Source of the DNA: Nocardia arthritidis NBRC 100137
GTDB lineage: Bacteria > Actinomycetota > Actinomycetes > Mycobacteriales > Mycobacteriaceae
Length of the DNA stretch: 64,000 bases
Direction of reading: 5' to 3'
Assembly (NCBI RefSeq): GCF_001612765.1
Contig: NZ_BDBB01000021.1
Coordinates: forward strand, 86,834 to 150,833
Shown here: positions 51,387 to 60,111 of the stretch, piece after piece
Numbering within the stretch: position 1 is the stretch's first letter
Layout: each line of letters starts with the position of its first letter
Notes under the pieces: generated by a model
Databases searched by the model: none
Told to the model about the DNA's origin: nothing
Seen by the model: the letters and a program-made list of their open reading frames with translations, nothing else
Position numbers and translations under genes: made by a program

Positions 51387-51836
51387 ATGTGGATGACAGC
51401 ACACCCAAATCGCGCCCGCGATCGGCGCTGGTCGCGCACTGGAGCAGCGCTCACAGGGTTCGGAGTTCTCGCGGCGGCATTCGTTCTCGTCGCGCCCACC
51501 GCCGGAGCGGCGGTCACGACGGCGACGGCGAGCCCGGCCCAAGGAATGACTTTCGGTTTCGGGAACTACGGGACCAACTGCCAGTACCGGGTCACGGCCA
51601 CGGTGGACAACACTGCTTCGTCCGAGCCCGTCCAGTTCACCGACAACGCCGCGGGTACGTTCTCCCCGAATCCCGCGCCGGTGGTCGGCAACCAGGCGAC
51701 CACCGTCTGGATGCCCGACGCGACCGGGCAACACACGATCTCCGCGATGCAGGGCACCGGTCCCGCTTGGACCTCACCGGTGATGACAGTGGGCAACGGG
51801 ATGAACCTCGGCTTCGCGTGCATGGTCATGCCGTAG
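51387..51836 (+). CDS. Small secreted protein of unknown function
   Basis: A 149-residue exported protein. A twin-arginine-like start (RARDRRWSRTGAALTGFGVLAAAFVLVAPTAGA) forms the signal peptide, cleaved near residue 36. The mature region is Thr/Ala/Gly-rich beta-type (GMTFGFGNYGTNCQYRVTATVDNTASSEPVQFTDNAAGTFSPNPAPVVGNQATTVWMPDATGQHTI) with two Cys (NCQY, FACM), consistent with an immunoglobulin-like domain with one disulfide. ATG at 51387 has GGGAG 8 nt upstream. No named family. It is inserted between glgP and glgE. Confidence 0.75.
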   Translation: MWMTAHPNRARDRRWSRTGAALTGFGVLAAAFVLVAPTAGAAVTTATASPAQGMTFGFGNYGTNCQYRVTATVDNTASSEPVQFTDNAAGTFSPNPAPVVGNQATTVWMPDATGQHTISAMQGTGPAWTSPVMTVGNGMNLGFACMVMP

Positions 51837-51989
51837 GCAGCGACTCCCGGCAGTCGGGTGAGCGCCCGGGCGGCAACCAGCGCGGTGCACTCCGGCCGCG
51901 GCCACCCGGGCACCTCGCAGCGGCTGGACTGTACGCGCGGTTGCGGAAAATCCGTGGCCCGAGTCATGCCGAGGTGACAGCATCGGCTG

Positions 51990-52631
51990 ATGCCGCACTG
52001 GGTCGACGTTCTTCCGCAATTCCTCACGGCCTGCCTGCTCCTCGCCGCGCTGCCGGGCCCGGCGACCGCCTTGTTCCTCCAGCGCGCGGTGCGTGACGGT
52101 CGCACCGCGGGCCTGGCGGCGGTGGCCGGAAACGAGATCGGCGTGCTCGGCTGGACGCTGGCGGGTGGGGCGGGGCTGTCGGTGCTGCTCGTCGCGAACC
52201 GAGCCGTGAACACGACGGTGCACGTGGTCGGCGCGCTCGTGCTGATCTGGCTCGGCGTGCAGGCGTGGCGAGGTGCGCGCGGTGGCGACGAATTCGGCAG
52301 TGCGATGACGAAGATGCTCCCCGCCGGTCGCACGCCCGCCGCCGCCTTCCGCGCCTCGCTGGTGTCGATCGCGGCCAATCCCAAGGCGGCGGTCTTCGGA
52401 TTGACGATCCTTCCGCAATTCCTTCCGTCCGACGGTCCGGTGCTGCCGACCGTGGTGATCCTGGCGCTGATCCAGTTGGTGCTCGACACCGCGTGGTGCG
52501 TCGGCGTGGTCCTGGCCGCCGACCGCGCGGGCGCCTGGCTGCGCCGCACCGGCATCCGGCAGCGGGTCGAACGCGCGCTCGGCGCGGTCCTGGTCGCGCT
52601 CGGCCTCGGCCTCGCCGCCGACGCGCGCTGA
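51990..52631 (+). CDS. LysE/RhtB-family amino-acid exporter
   Basis: A 213-residue membrane protein of six helices with the family start FLTACLLLAALPGPATALFLQRAVRDGRTAGLAAVAGNEIGVLGWTLAGGAGLS. Later it has FRASLVSIAANPKAAVFGLTILPQFL. The substrate (amino acid, homoserine lactone or other) cannot be told. GAGGTGAC ribosome site. Inserted between glgP and glgE relative to the mycobacterial order and unrelated in function to glucan metabolism. Confidence 0.87.
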   Translation: MPHWVDVLPQFLTACLLLAALPGPATALFLQRAVRDGRTAGLAAVAGNEIGVLGWTLAGGAGLSVLLVANRAVNTTVHVVGALVLIWLGVQAWRGARGGDEFGSAMTKMLPAGRTPAAAFRASLVSIAANPKAAVFGLTILPQFLPSDGPVLPTVVILALIQLVLDTAWCVGVVLAADRAGAWLRRTGIRQRVERALGAVLVALGLGLAADAR

Positions 52632-52717
52632 CCGCGACAGCCGATCAGCCGCCGCCGCGGCGGCCGGGGACGGGGCACGAAAAGATCGCCGATCCGGTCC
52701 GGAGGGCCGGCTACCGG

Positions 52718-52723
52718 TAGGTT
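52718..52723 (+). promoter_or_regulatory. -10 box TAGGTT for leaderless glgE-glgB mRNA
   Basis: TAGGTT ends 7 nt before the GTG at 52731. No ribosome site is present. Confidence 0.5.
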
Positions 52724-52730
52724 GGGTCCC

Positions 52731-54734
52731 GTGACCGGCCGCATCGCTATCGATGACACTGCACCGTCCATCCCAGGCGGCCGGCCCGCCAAGGCGGTGG
52801 TCGGCGAAGTATTCCCGGTGCGCACCGTGGTGTGGCGAGAAGGGCACGACGCCGTCGCCGCCACCCTCGTCGTCCGCGGCCCCGGCGCCTCGCGGCCCAC
52901 CCGGATCCGCATGACGCCGGACTACGAACCCGACGTCTTCAACGCGACCTTCACCCCCAACACCCCGGGTGTGTGGACCTATCGGATCGAAGGCTGGAGC
53001 GATCCGATCGCGACCTGGCGCTCGGCGATCGAGGCGAAGCTGGCGGTCGGGCAGAGCGCCGCCGATCTGGCCAACGACCTCGAACTGGGCGCCCGCTTGT
53101 TCGATCGCGCTGCCCAGGCCGTGCCGAAGAAGCAGTTCCAGCGCTTACGCGCGGTGGCGGCGGCGCTTCGCGGCGACGACCAACTGCCCGCGCGGGTGGC
53201 CCCGGCCTTCACCGAGGAGGTCGCCGAGATCCTGCGTGCAACGCCGCTGCGCGACCTGGTCACCCGGGGTCCGCAGCACGCCGTCCAGGTCGAGCGGCAC
53301 CGTGCGCTCTACGGCTCCTGGTACGAATTCTTCCCACGCTCGACCGGCGGTCGCGACGCCACCGGCAAACCGGTCCACGGCACCTTCGCCACGGCGGCGA
53401 AGGAGCTCCCGCGCATCGCCGCCATGGGTTTCGACGTGGTGTACCTGCCACCCATCCACCCCATCGGCGAAATCAACCGCAAAGGCCGCAACAACGCGCT
53501 CACCGCCGAGCCGGGCGACGTCGGCTCGCCGTGGGCCATCGGTTCGAAGCACGGCGGCCACGATGCCGTGCATCCGGATCTGGGCACCGACGACGATTTC
53601 GCCGAATTCGTCGCGGCCGCCCGCGAACTCGGCCTCGAGGTGGCGCTCGACCTCGCCTTGCAGTGCGCACCCGATCATCCCTGGGTGCGGGCGCACCCGG
53701 AGTGGTTCACCACGCTTCCCGACGGAACCATCGCCTACGCGGAGAACCCGCCGAAGAAGTACCAGGACATCTACCCGGTCAATTTCGACAACGATCCCGA
53801 CGGCCTCTACGCCGAAGTGCTGCGGGTGGTCCGGCACTGGATCGATTCGGGCGTCAGGATCTTCCGCGTCGACAACCCGCACACCAAGCCCGCCGATTTC
53901 TGGGAGTGGCTGATCGGCAACGTGTGGCGCACCGACCCGGAGGTCATTTTCCTGTCCGAGGCGTTCACCCGCCCCGCCCGGCTCTACGGGCTGGCCCGAC
54001 GCGGATTCAGCCAGTCCTACACGTATTTCACTTGGCGGGTGGCCAAGTGGGAACTCACCGAGTTCGGCAACGAATTGGCCGCGAAGGCCGACGAGGCCCG
54101 CCCGAACCTCTTCGTGAACACCCCGGACATCCTGCACGAGAGCCTCCAGCGCGGCGGACCGGGGATGTTCGCCATCCGCGCCGTCCTGGCCGCCACCCTC
54201 GCCCCCACCTGGGGCGTCTACTCCGGCTTCGAGCTGTTCGAGCATCAGGCGCTGCGCCCGGACAGCGAGGAGTACCTCGACTCGGAGAAGTACGAACTGC
54301 GCCCGCGCCCGTTCGCCGAGGCGCTCGCGCGCGGAGAATCGCTGGAGCCGTGGCTCACCCGGCTCAACGAGATCCGCCGGGCGCACCCCGCCTTACAACA
54401 GCTGCGCTGCCTGCACTTTCATCACGTGGACAACGACGCGCTGCTCGCCTTCTCCAAGATCGACCCCGTCGGCGGCGACGCGGTGCTGGTCGTGGTGAAT
54501 CTCAACCCCTACGGCGCCGAGTGGGGGATGCTCTCGCTCGATCTGCCCGCGATCGGCCGGGAGTGGCATGACCATCCGGTGGTGTACGACGAGGTCAGCG
54601 GCGAGGAATACCACTGGGCCCAGACCAATTACGTGCGGTTGGACCCCGCGCATACCGTCGCGCACATCATCGCGTTGCCCCCGGTGTCCCAGCAGGCTCG
54701 CACCGAGCTGGCCTACCGCAGGACCTTGCGATGA
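52731..54734 (+). CDS. glgE: Alpha-1,4-glucan:maltose-1-phosphate maltosyltransferase (GlgE)
   Basis: A 667-residue GH13_3 enzyme that extends alpha-1,4-glucan with maltose from maltose-1-phosphate. Catalytic parts: nucleophile Asp in VRIFRVDNPHTKPADFWEWL, acid Glu in VIFLSEAFTRPARLYGLARRGFSQSYTYFTWR, third Asp in VNTPDILHESLQRGGP. Phosphate-site residues in IHPIGEINRKGRNNAL and ENPPKKYQDIYPVNFDND are kept. The N domain has AVVGEVFPVRTVVWREGHDAVAATLVVRG. GTG at 52731 is favoured by the -10 box; a TTG at 52722 is in frame. Overlaps glgB by 4 nt. Confidence 0.95.
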   Translation: MTGRIAIDDTAPSIPGGRPAKAVVGEVFPVRTVVWREGHDAVAATLVVRGPGASRPTRIRMTPDYEPDVFNATFTPNTPGVWTYRIEGWSDPIATWRSAIEAKLAVGQSAADLANDLELGARLFDRAAQAVPKKQFQRLRAVAAALRGDDQLPARVAPAFTEEVAEILRATPLRDLVTRGPQHAVQVERHRALYGSWYEFFPRSTGGRDATGKPVHGTFATAAKELPRIAAMGFDVVYLPPIHPIGEINRKGRNNALTAEPGDVGSPWAIGSKHGGHDAVHPDLGTDDDFAEFVAAARELGLEVALDLALQCAPDHPWVRAHPEWFTTLPDGTIAYAENPPKKYQDIYPVNFDNDPDGLYAEVLRVVRHWIDSGVRIFRVDNPHTKPADFWEWLIGNVWRTDPEVIFLSEAFTRPARLYGLARRGFSQSYTYFTWRVAKWELTEFGNELAAKADEARPNLFVNTPDILHESLQRGGPGMFAIRAVLAATLAPTWGVYSGFELFEHQALRPDSEEYLDSEKYELRPRPFAEALARGESLEPWLTRLNEIRRAHPALQQLRCLHFHHVDNDALLAFSKIDPVGGDAVLVVVNLNPYGAEWGMLSLDLPAIGREWHDHPVVYDEVSGEEYHWAQTNYVRLDPAHTVAHIIALPPVSQQARTELAYRRTLR

Positions 54735-56884
54735 AACGGCGCGATCTCATGCTGCTCGCGGCTGGCACCCATCCCGACCCGCACACCGTGCTCGGCGCGC
54801 ATACCCATCCCGAGGGCACGGCGGTGCGGGTGCTGCGCCCGCACGCGCAGACCGTGTCGGTGCGGGTCGGCGGCGTAGACCATGCGCTGGAGTCCCTGGA
54901 CCACGGCGTATTCGCCGCGGTGCTGCCGTACCAGGAGATCATGGACTATCGCGTCGTGACGACCTACCCCGGCGGGCAGACGCTCATCAGCGCCGACGGC
55001 TACCGCTTCCTGCCCACGCTCGGCGAACTCGACCTGCACCTGATCGGCGAAGGACGTCACGAACGCCTGTGGGAGGTGCTCGGCGCGCACCCGCGCCGCT
55101 ACACCACCCTCGACGGTGAGGTGACCGGCACGTCGTTCGCGGTGTGGGCGCCGAACGCGCGCGGCGTCACCGTGTTCGGCGACTTCGACGGCTGGAGCGG
55201 CACCACCGCGCCGATGCGCGCGCTGGGCTCGTCCGGGATCTGGGAAGTCTTCGTCCCGGGTGTCGAGCCGGGCACCAAGTACAAATACCGCGTGCACGGC
55301 GCCGACGGGCGGACCGTCGATCACGCCGACCCGCTCGCCTTCGCCACCGAACAACCTCCGGCGACCGCGTCGGTGGTCACCGAAAGCCACCACGCGTGGC
55401 ACGACCGCGCGTGGCTCGAGCGGCGCGCCGCCACCGACCCCACCCGCGCCCCGATGAGCGTCTACGAGGTGCATCTCGGTTCGTGGCGACCGGGCCTCGG
55501 TTACCGCGAACTGGCCGAGCAGCTCGCCGAGTACGTGCGATCCACCGGATACACCCATATCGAGTTGCTCCCCATCGCCGAGCATCCCTTCGGCGGCTCC
55601 TGGGGATATCAGGTCACCTCCTACTACGCGCCGACGGCGCGCTTCGGCTCCCCGGACGAGTTCCGCGCGTTCGTCGACCGCATGCACGCGGCGGATATCG
55701 GCGTCCTGCTGGACTGGGTGCCGGCGCACTTCCCGCGCGACGAATGGGCGCTGGCCCGCTTCGACGGCACACCGCTCTACGAGCACGCCGACCCGCGCCG
55801 AGGCGAGCAACTCGACTGGGGCACCTTTGTGTTCGATTTCGGCAGGCGTGAGGTGCGCAACTTCCTCATCGCCAACGCGCGCTACTGGATCGAGGAATTC
55901 CACATCGACGGCCTGCGCGTCGACGCGGTCGCCTCCATGCTCTACCTCGACTATTCTCGCGCCGAAGGCCAGTGGGAGCCCAACGTGCACGGCGGCCGGG
56001 AGAACCTGGAGGCCGTCGACTTCCTGCAGGACCTCAACGAAACCCTGCATCGGCACCACCCCGGCGTCGTGACGATCGCCGAGGAGTCCACCACCTGGCC
56101 CGGCGTCACCCGCGGGATCGACGTCGGCGGTCTCGGCTTCACCATGAAATGGAACATGGGCTGGATGCACGACACCCTCGGGTTCCTCGGCCGCGACCCG
56201 GTGCACCGCTCCTGGCACCACAGCGAGATCACCTTCTCGCTGGTCTACGCCTGGAGCGAGAACTACGTGCTGCCGATCAGCCATGACGAGGTGGTGCACG
56301 GCAAAGGCACGCTCTGGACCAGAATGCCCGGCGACGATTTCGCCAAGGCCGCGGGAGTGCGATCGCTGCTGGCCTACATGTGGGCCCACCCCGGTAAACA
56401 ACTGTTGTTCATGGGCCAGGACTTCGGCCAGGTCCAGGAGTGGTCGCACGATCGCGGCCTGGACTGGCACGAACGGGACAACCCGCTGCACCAGGGCATC
56501 ACCGCGCTGGTGTGCGACCTGAACGCGGTCTACCGCGCCCACCCCGCGCTGTGGAGCCAGGACACCGCCCCGGGCGGCTACGCCTGGATCGAGGCGAACG
56601 ACCCGGCGAACAACGTGCTGGCGTTCCTGCGCTACGGCTCCGACGGCTCCGTTTTGGCCTGCGTCTACAACTTCTCCGGGTCGACGCACGACGCGTACCG
56701 GGTCGGCCTGCCCCACCGGGGCCGCTGGCTGGAGATCCTCAACACCGACGCGGAGGGCTACGGCGGCTCCGGCCTCGGCAACCTGGGCGAGGTGCTGGCG
56801 ACCGACGAGCCGTGGCACGACCGTCCCGCCTCGGCCGCCGTGACGCTCGCGCCGCACAGCGCGGTCTGGCTGCGTCCGGCTTAG
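54731..56884 (+). CDS. glgB: 1,4-alpha-glucan branching enzyme
   Basis: A 717-residue GH13_9 enzyme that makes alpha-1,6 branches. N-terminal carbohydrate modules (NPDPHTVLGAHTHPEG-like start; FAVWAPNARGVTVFGDFDGWSGTTAPMRALGSSGIWEVFVPGVEPGTKYKY) precede the catalytic barrel. Asp is in HIDGLRVDAVASMLYLDYSR, Glu in VTIAEESTTWPGVTRG, Asp in LPISHDEVVHGKGTLW. ATG overlaps the glgE stop (ATGA). With GlgE it builds branched glucan that GlgP degrades. Confidence 0.95.
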   Translation: MKRRDLMLLAAGTHPDPHTVLGAHTHPEGTAVRVLRPHAQTVSVRVGGVDHALESLDHGVFAAVLPYQEIMDYRVVTTYPGGQTLISADGYRFLPTLGELDLHLIGEGRHERLWEVLGAHPRRYTTLDGEVTGTSFAVWAPNARGVTVFGDFDGWSGTTAPMRALGSSGIWEVFVPGVEPGTKYKYRVHGADGRTVDHADPLAFATEQPPATASVVTESHHAWHDRAWLERRAATDPTRAPMSVYEVHLGSWRPGLGYRELAEQLAEYVRSTGYTHIELLPIAEHPFGGSWGYQVTSYYAPTARFGSPDEFRAFVDRMHAADIGVLLDWVPAHFPRDEWALARFDGTPLYEHADPRRGEQLDWGTFVFDFGRREVRNFLIANARYWIEEFHIDGLRVDAVASMLYLDYSRAEGQWEPNVHGGRENLEAVDFLQDLNETLHRHHPGVVTIAEESTTWPGVTRGIDVGGLGFTMKWNMGWMHDTLGFLGRDPVHRSWHHSEITFSLVYAWSENYVLPISHDEVVHGKGTLWTRMPGDDFAKAAGVRSLLAYMWAHPGKQLLFMGQDFGQVQEWSHDRGLDWHERDNPLHQGITALVCDLNAVYRAHPALWSQDTAPGGYAWIEANDPANNVLAFLRYGSDGSVLACVYNFSGSTHDAYRVGLPHRGRWLEILNTDAEGYGGSGLGNLGEVLATDEPWHDRPASAAVTLAPHSAVWLRPA

Positions 56885-57095
56885 GCTCTCGAAGACCGCT
56901 CCGTCCCCCGCCCACCGTGCCCGGACTGCGCGGCATCATGTCCGAGCGCTGCGGCCGATCCACGGTGCGGTGCGCACGCCAGGCACGGGCAGTCGCGCGG
57001 TGCACGAGCCGCGAATCGTCCGAGAGTGCGCCGACAGCCAGGCCGGACCGCAGGCTGCGCGGAGATCCGGTTCGCGACCACACCGCGCGGCGAAC

Positions 57096-57992
57096 TCAGT
57101 ACAGCGCTGCGGCCAGCTTGCGGCGCGCGGCCACGACGAACGGCTCGGCCTGGTCGAACAGCTCGAACAGCTCGAGCAGGCGGGTCCGGGCCTTGGTGCG
57201 CTCGTCGCCGGAAGTGCGCTTGACGACGGCGATCAACCTATCGAAAGCCGCCTCGGGCCGCTGCTGGAACAACTCGAGATCGGCGGCTTGGATCGCGGCA
57301 TCGACATTCGACGGGTCGGCATCGGCATCCGCGATGGCCGACTCCGGCAGTTCCTGTGCCCGGGCGAGGAAGCGGAGCTGGCGCAGCGCGCCCTTGGCCT
57401 CCTCGTTCGCGGGCTCGGCGTCGACAATCGCTTGGTAGGCGGCCTCGGCGCCGGCCAGGTCACCCTGCTCCAGCGCCGCCTCGGCCGCCGCGAAACGCGG
57501 GTCCTCGGCGGGCTGCTGTGGCTGCTCGCCACCTTCCAGCTTGCCCGCGACGGCGTCGACCACCGCGTTCAGCCACTGCCGCACCTGCGGCTCCGGTTGT
57601 GCGCCCTCGAAATCGGCCAGCGGCTGCCCGGCCGCGATCGCGATGACTGTCGGGATGCCCTGCACCCGCAGCGCCTGCGCGATCCGCATATTGGCCTCGG
57701 CTTCGACCGTGGCCAGGTCCCAGGTGCCGCCGTCGGCGGCCACCAGATGCTCCAGCGTCCGCACCAGTTCGACACTGCCCGGGCTGCGCTGCGAATACAG
57801 CACGACCACCACGGGCACCTGCATGGAACGGCGCAGGACCTTGGTCTCGAAATCGGCCTCCGACACCGCGTGGTCGCCGCCGGCCGCACCGCCCGCGCTT
57901 GCCGCGGGCTGCTTCAGGCTGGACAGATCGACCGCGCCGGACATGGCGGCGGCGACAGCGGGCGAAGGACGGCGTGCGGCTGGTCGATTCAC
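57096..57992 (-). CDS. Thioredoxin-fold TPR protein without CXXC (YbbN/CnoX-like, Rv1324-like)
   Basis: A 298-residue protein. Residues about 40-155 have the thioredoxin fold (DFETKVLRRSMQVPVVVVLYSQRSPGSVELVRTLEHLV..., VQGIPTVIAIAAGQPLADFEGAQPE), but the CXXC site is Ser-Pro-Gly-Ser (70-73), so it cannot do disulfide exchange. Residues 170-298 are TPR-like helical repeats (AAAEAALEQGDLAGAEAAYQAIVDAEPANEEAKGALRQLRFLARAQEL). This matches YbbN/CnoX co-chaperones. Converges with glgB; the DUF3817 gene is 13 nt upstream on the same strand. Confidence 0.85.
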   Translation of the reverse strand: MNRPAARRPSPAVAAAMSGAVDLSSLKQPAASAGGAAGGDHAVSEADFETKVLRRSMQVPVVVVLYSQRSPGSVELVRTLEHLVAADGGTWDLATVEAEANMRIAQALRVQGIPTVIAIAAGQPLADFEGAQPEPQVRQWLNAVVDAVAGKLEGGEQPQQPAEDPRFAAAEAALEQGDLAGAEAAYQAIVDAEPANEEAKGALRQLRFLARAQELPESAIADADADPSNVDAAIQAADLELFQQRPEAAFDRLIAVVKRTSGDERTKARTRLLELFELFDQAEPFVVAARRKLAAALY

Positions 57993-58005
57993 GACTTCCA
58001 GTTTG

Positions 58006-58374
58006 TCACGACGTGGCGGATGCGGGTGCCCCGGACTCGGCCGAACCGACGTTGCTCAGCTCACCCAACTGCCCCGAGCGCACCGCCCACACCTCGAACA
58101 GCACCGTGCAGAACGGCGGGAGGCTCGACAGCAGCGCGAGAACGGTCGTCTTGGCACTCCAGCCCAGCTCGCGCGCGGCAACGATCGCGGTGATCACGAA
58201 CAGCACGAACACGATGCCGTGCGTCATGCCGAACACCTTGACCGGCCACAGCACCGGCTCGGGAATCCGCTTGAACACCATGCCGATGATCAGCAGAAAC
58301 CAGGAGATCGCCTCCAGCACCGCGACGAATCGAAACCGCTTGGCCACCGTGCTCAGGTCGAAGACATTGCCCAT
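58006..58374 (-). CDS. DUF3817 family membrane protein, second copy
   Basis: A 122-residue protein with three membrane helices: RFVAVLEAISWFLLIIGMVFKRI, VKVFGMTHGIVFVLFVITAIVAARELG, and TVLALLSSLPPFCTVLFEVWAV. The GMTHGIVFVLF and FEVWAV phrases are family typical. It is diverged from the protein at 33801-34166 (FFVEH there, LFEVW here). It is 13 nt upstream of the thioredoxin-fold gene and probably co-transcribed. Function unknown. Confidence 0.83.
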   Translation of the reverse strand: MGNVFDLSTVAKRFRFVAVLEAISWFLLIIGMVFKRIPEPVLWPVKVFGMTHGIVFVLFVITAIVAARELGWSAKTTVLALLSSLPPFCTVLFEVWAVRSGQLGELSNVGSAESGAPASATS

Positions 58375-58393
58375 GCGCCCATTGTGCCGGATG

Positions 58394-58413
58394 CACTACA
58401 CACTGTCGTAGTG
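58394..58413. promoter_or_regulatory. Inverted repeat upstream of the second DUF3817 gene
   Basis: CACTAC-N8-GTAGTG (58394-58399 with 58408-58413) is a perfect 6-bp palindrome 19 nt upstream of the ATG and directly beside repeat copy B. A possible operator. Confidence 0.4.
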
Positions 58414-58415
58414 AG

Positions 58416-58475
58416 CTGTGTCTAATTTGCAGCGCCCTGCGGCGCCGCGTGTTCCGGCCCCCGGCTGCTTGCTCC
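58416..58475 (+). repeat. Dispersed intergenic repeat, copy B
   Basis: Starts CTGTGTCTAATTTGC, has a hairpin GCGCC-CTGC-GGCGC where copy A (35582-35650) has CCGCGAC-TTC-GTCGCGG, then GCGTGTTCCGGCCCC and GGCTGCTTG as in copy A. The stem changes on both arms, so pairing rather than sequence is conserved. Confidence 0.65.
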
Positions 58476-58737
58476 TTCATCCCTATGCAGCGTCAGCGCG
58501 AATGCGAGCCGGGCCGCGAACGCAGCGTGCTCGCCGCTTCGCGAGAAAACCTTGTTCGCTGGGCCTATCGGGGCGTCGAGCGAGGGCCCTCGGAACAGCG
58601 GGCCAATGCCTATGAGATGGGGCAACCACCGCCGCCGGCTCGGTCGCCAATCGGCACGAGCCAGGCCGCGAACCGATCCGCCACAGCTGCGCTCTCGCAC
58701 CGCTCGCGAATCTCGCCGTATTCGAATCGGCGCAACG

Positions 58738-58800
58738 ACCGATGGCCGCCCACTCGGGACGGCCATCGGTGGATTCCTCCGCGTGGGGTGTCACCCCACG
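58738..58800 (-). terminator. Tandem terminator hairpins after the thiolase gene
   Basis: Just past the thiolase stop, reading on the minus strand, are CGTGGGG-TGTCA-CCCCACG (58782-58788 with 58794-58800) and an 11-bp perfect stem (58738-58748 with 58760-58770). Confidence 0.6.
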
Positions 58801-58804
58801 AGCA

Positions 58805-59983
58805 TCAGACGCGGACGATCAGTGCGTCGCCCTGCCCGCCGCCGCCGCAGAGCGCGGCCGCGCCCACGCCACCGCCGCGGCGCTTCAGTTCGAGCACCAG
58901 GTGCAGCAGGATGCGGGCGCCGGACATGCCCAGCGGGTGGCCGATGGCGATCGCGCCGCCGTTGACGTTCACCTTGTCCGGGTCGATGCCCAGCTTGCGG
59001 GTGGACGCGACGCCGACTGCGGCGAACGCCTCGTTGATCTCCACCAGGTCCAGGTCGGCGGGCGAGATGCCCTCGCGAGCGCAGGCTTTGGCGATCGCGT
59101 TGGCGGGCTGGTCCTGCAGGGTGGAGTCCGGACCGGCGACCACGCCGGCGGCGCCGATCTCGGCGATCCAGCTCAGCCCCAGCGACTGCGCCTTCTGCTT
59201 GCTCATCACCACGACCGCGGCGGCGCCGTCGGAGATCTGCGACGCGGTGCCCGCGGTGATGGTGCCGTCCTTGCGGAACGCCGGGCGCAGCTTGGCCAGC
59301 GACTCCACCGTGGTGTCGGCGCGAACGCCCTCGTCCGTGGTCACCAGCACCGGATCGCCCTTGCGCTGCGGCACCTCGATCGGGACCACCTCGTCGTCGA
59401 AGACGCCGTTCTTCCACGCCGCCGCCGCCCGCTGGTGCGAAGCCGCCGCGAACGCGTCCTGATCCTCCCTGCTGATCCGATCGGTCTCGTTGCGCTGCTC
59501 GGTGAGCGCGCCCATGGCCTGATCGGTGAAGATGTCGTGCAGGCCGTCGTAGGCCATGTGGTCGCGCAGGGTCACATCGCCGTACTTGAAGCCCTCCCTG
59601 CTCTTCTCCAGCAGGTGCGGCGCCTGGCTCATGGACTCCTGGCCGCCCGCGACGACGATCTCGTATTCCCCCGCCCGGATCAGCTGGTCGGCGAGAGCTA
59701 TCGCGTTGATGCCGGACAGGCAGACCTTGTTCAGCGTCAGGGCGGGCACGTCCATCGGGATACCCGCGGCCACCGCCGCCTGCCGGGCCGGGATCTGCCC
59801 CGCGCCCGCGGTGAGCACCTGGCCCATGATGACGTAGTCGACCTGGTCGGGCGCGACACCGCCCTTCTCCAGCGCCGCCTTGATCGCGAACCCGCCCAGG
59901 TCGGAACCGCTGAAGTCCTTCAGACCTCCGAGCAGCTTGCCGACCGGGGTACGCGCACCGGAGACGATCACGGAAGTGGTCAC
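58805..59983 (-). CDS. Acetyl-CoA acetyltransferase (thiolase, FadA4-like)
   Basis: A 392-residue thiolase. The nucleophile Cys is in LNKVCLSGINAI, the His in VNVNGGAIAIGHPLGMSGAR, and the second Cys in GAAALCGGGGQGDALIV. The NEAF motif (VEINEAFA) is present. It condenses two acetyl-CoA or cleaves acetoacetyl-CoA. GTG at 59983 has GAGG 6 nt upstream and begins VTTSVIVSGARTPVGKL; longer frames are not conserved. Homologous in position to Rv1323 (fadA4). Confidence 0.93.
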   Translation of the reverse strand: MTTSVIVSGARTPVGKLLGGLKDFSGSDLGGFAIKAALEKGGVAPDQVDYVIMGQVLTAGAGQIPARQAAVAAGIPMDVPALTLNKVCLSGINAIALADQLIRAGEYEIVVAGGQESMSQAPHLLEKSREGFKYGDVTLRDHMAYDGLHDIFTDQAMGALTEQRNETDRISREDQDAFAAASHQRAAAAWKNGVFDDEVVPIEVPQRKGDPVLVTTDEGVRADTTVESLAKLRPAFRKDGTITAGTASQISDGAAAVVVMSKQKAQSLGLSWIAEIGAAGVVAGPDSTLQDQPANAIAKACAREGISPADLDLVEINEAFAAVGVASTRKLGIDPDKVNVNGGAIAIGHPLGMSGARILLHLVLELKRRGGGVGAAALCGGGGQGDALIVRV

Positions 59984-60099
59984 GACGAGCCTCGCATTCG
60001 TAGATCGGACCTGCTCGCGCCCGCACCGGGGTGCCACGAGAGCAGGTGTTCTACTCAACGGTAGCGGGTGCGCCCCGCGCGCCCCGTGCCAGGTCGCGC

Positions 60100-60105
60100 T
60101 ACTTT
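60100..60105 (+). promoter_or_regulatory. -10 box TACTTT for leaderless epimerase mRNA
   Basis: TACTTT ends 6 nt before the GTG at 60112 and only 3 nt before the ATG at 60109, favouring the GTG. Confidence 0.5.
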
Positions 60106-60111
60106 CGAATG

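Larger units (their letters stand above)
58375..58804. other. Intergenic stretch with operator-like repeat, dispersed repeat and terminator hairpins
   Basis: This 430-nt gap between two minus-strand genes contains no supported protein gene. It holds the inverted repeat at 58394-58413, repeat copy B at 58416-58475, and thiolase terminator hairpins at 58738-58800. The middle (58476-58737) shows nothing recognisable. Confidence 0.55.

Noticed and set aside
54713..56857. 714-residue minus-strand frame opposite glgB
   Set aside because: Shadow of the branching-enzyme gene, which has all catalytic residues.
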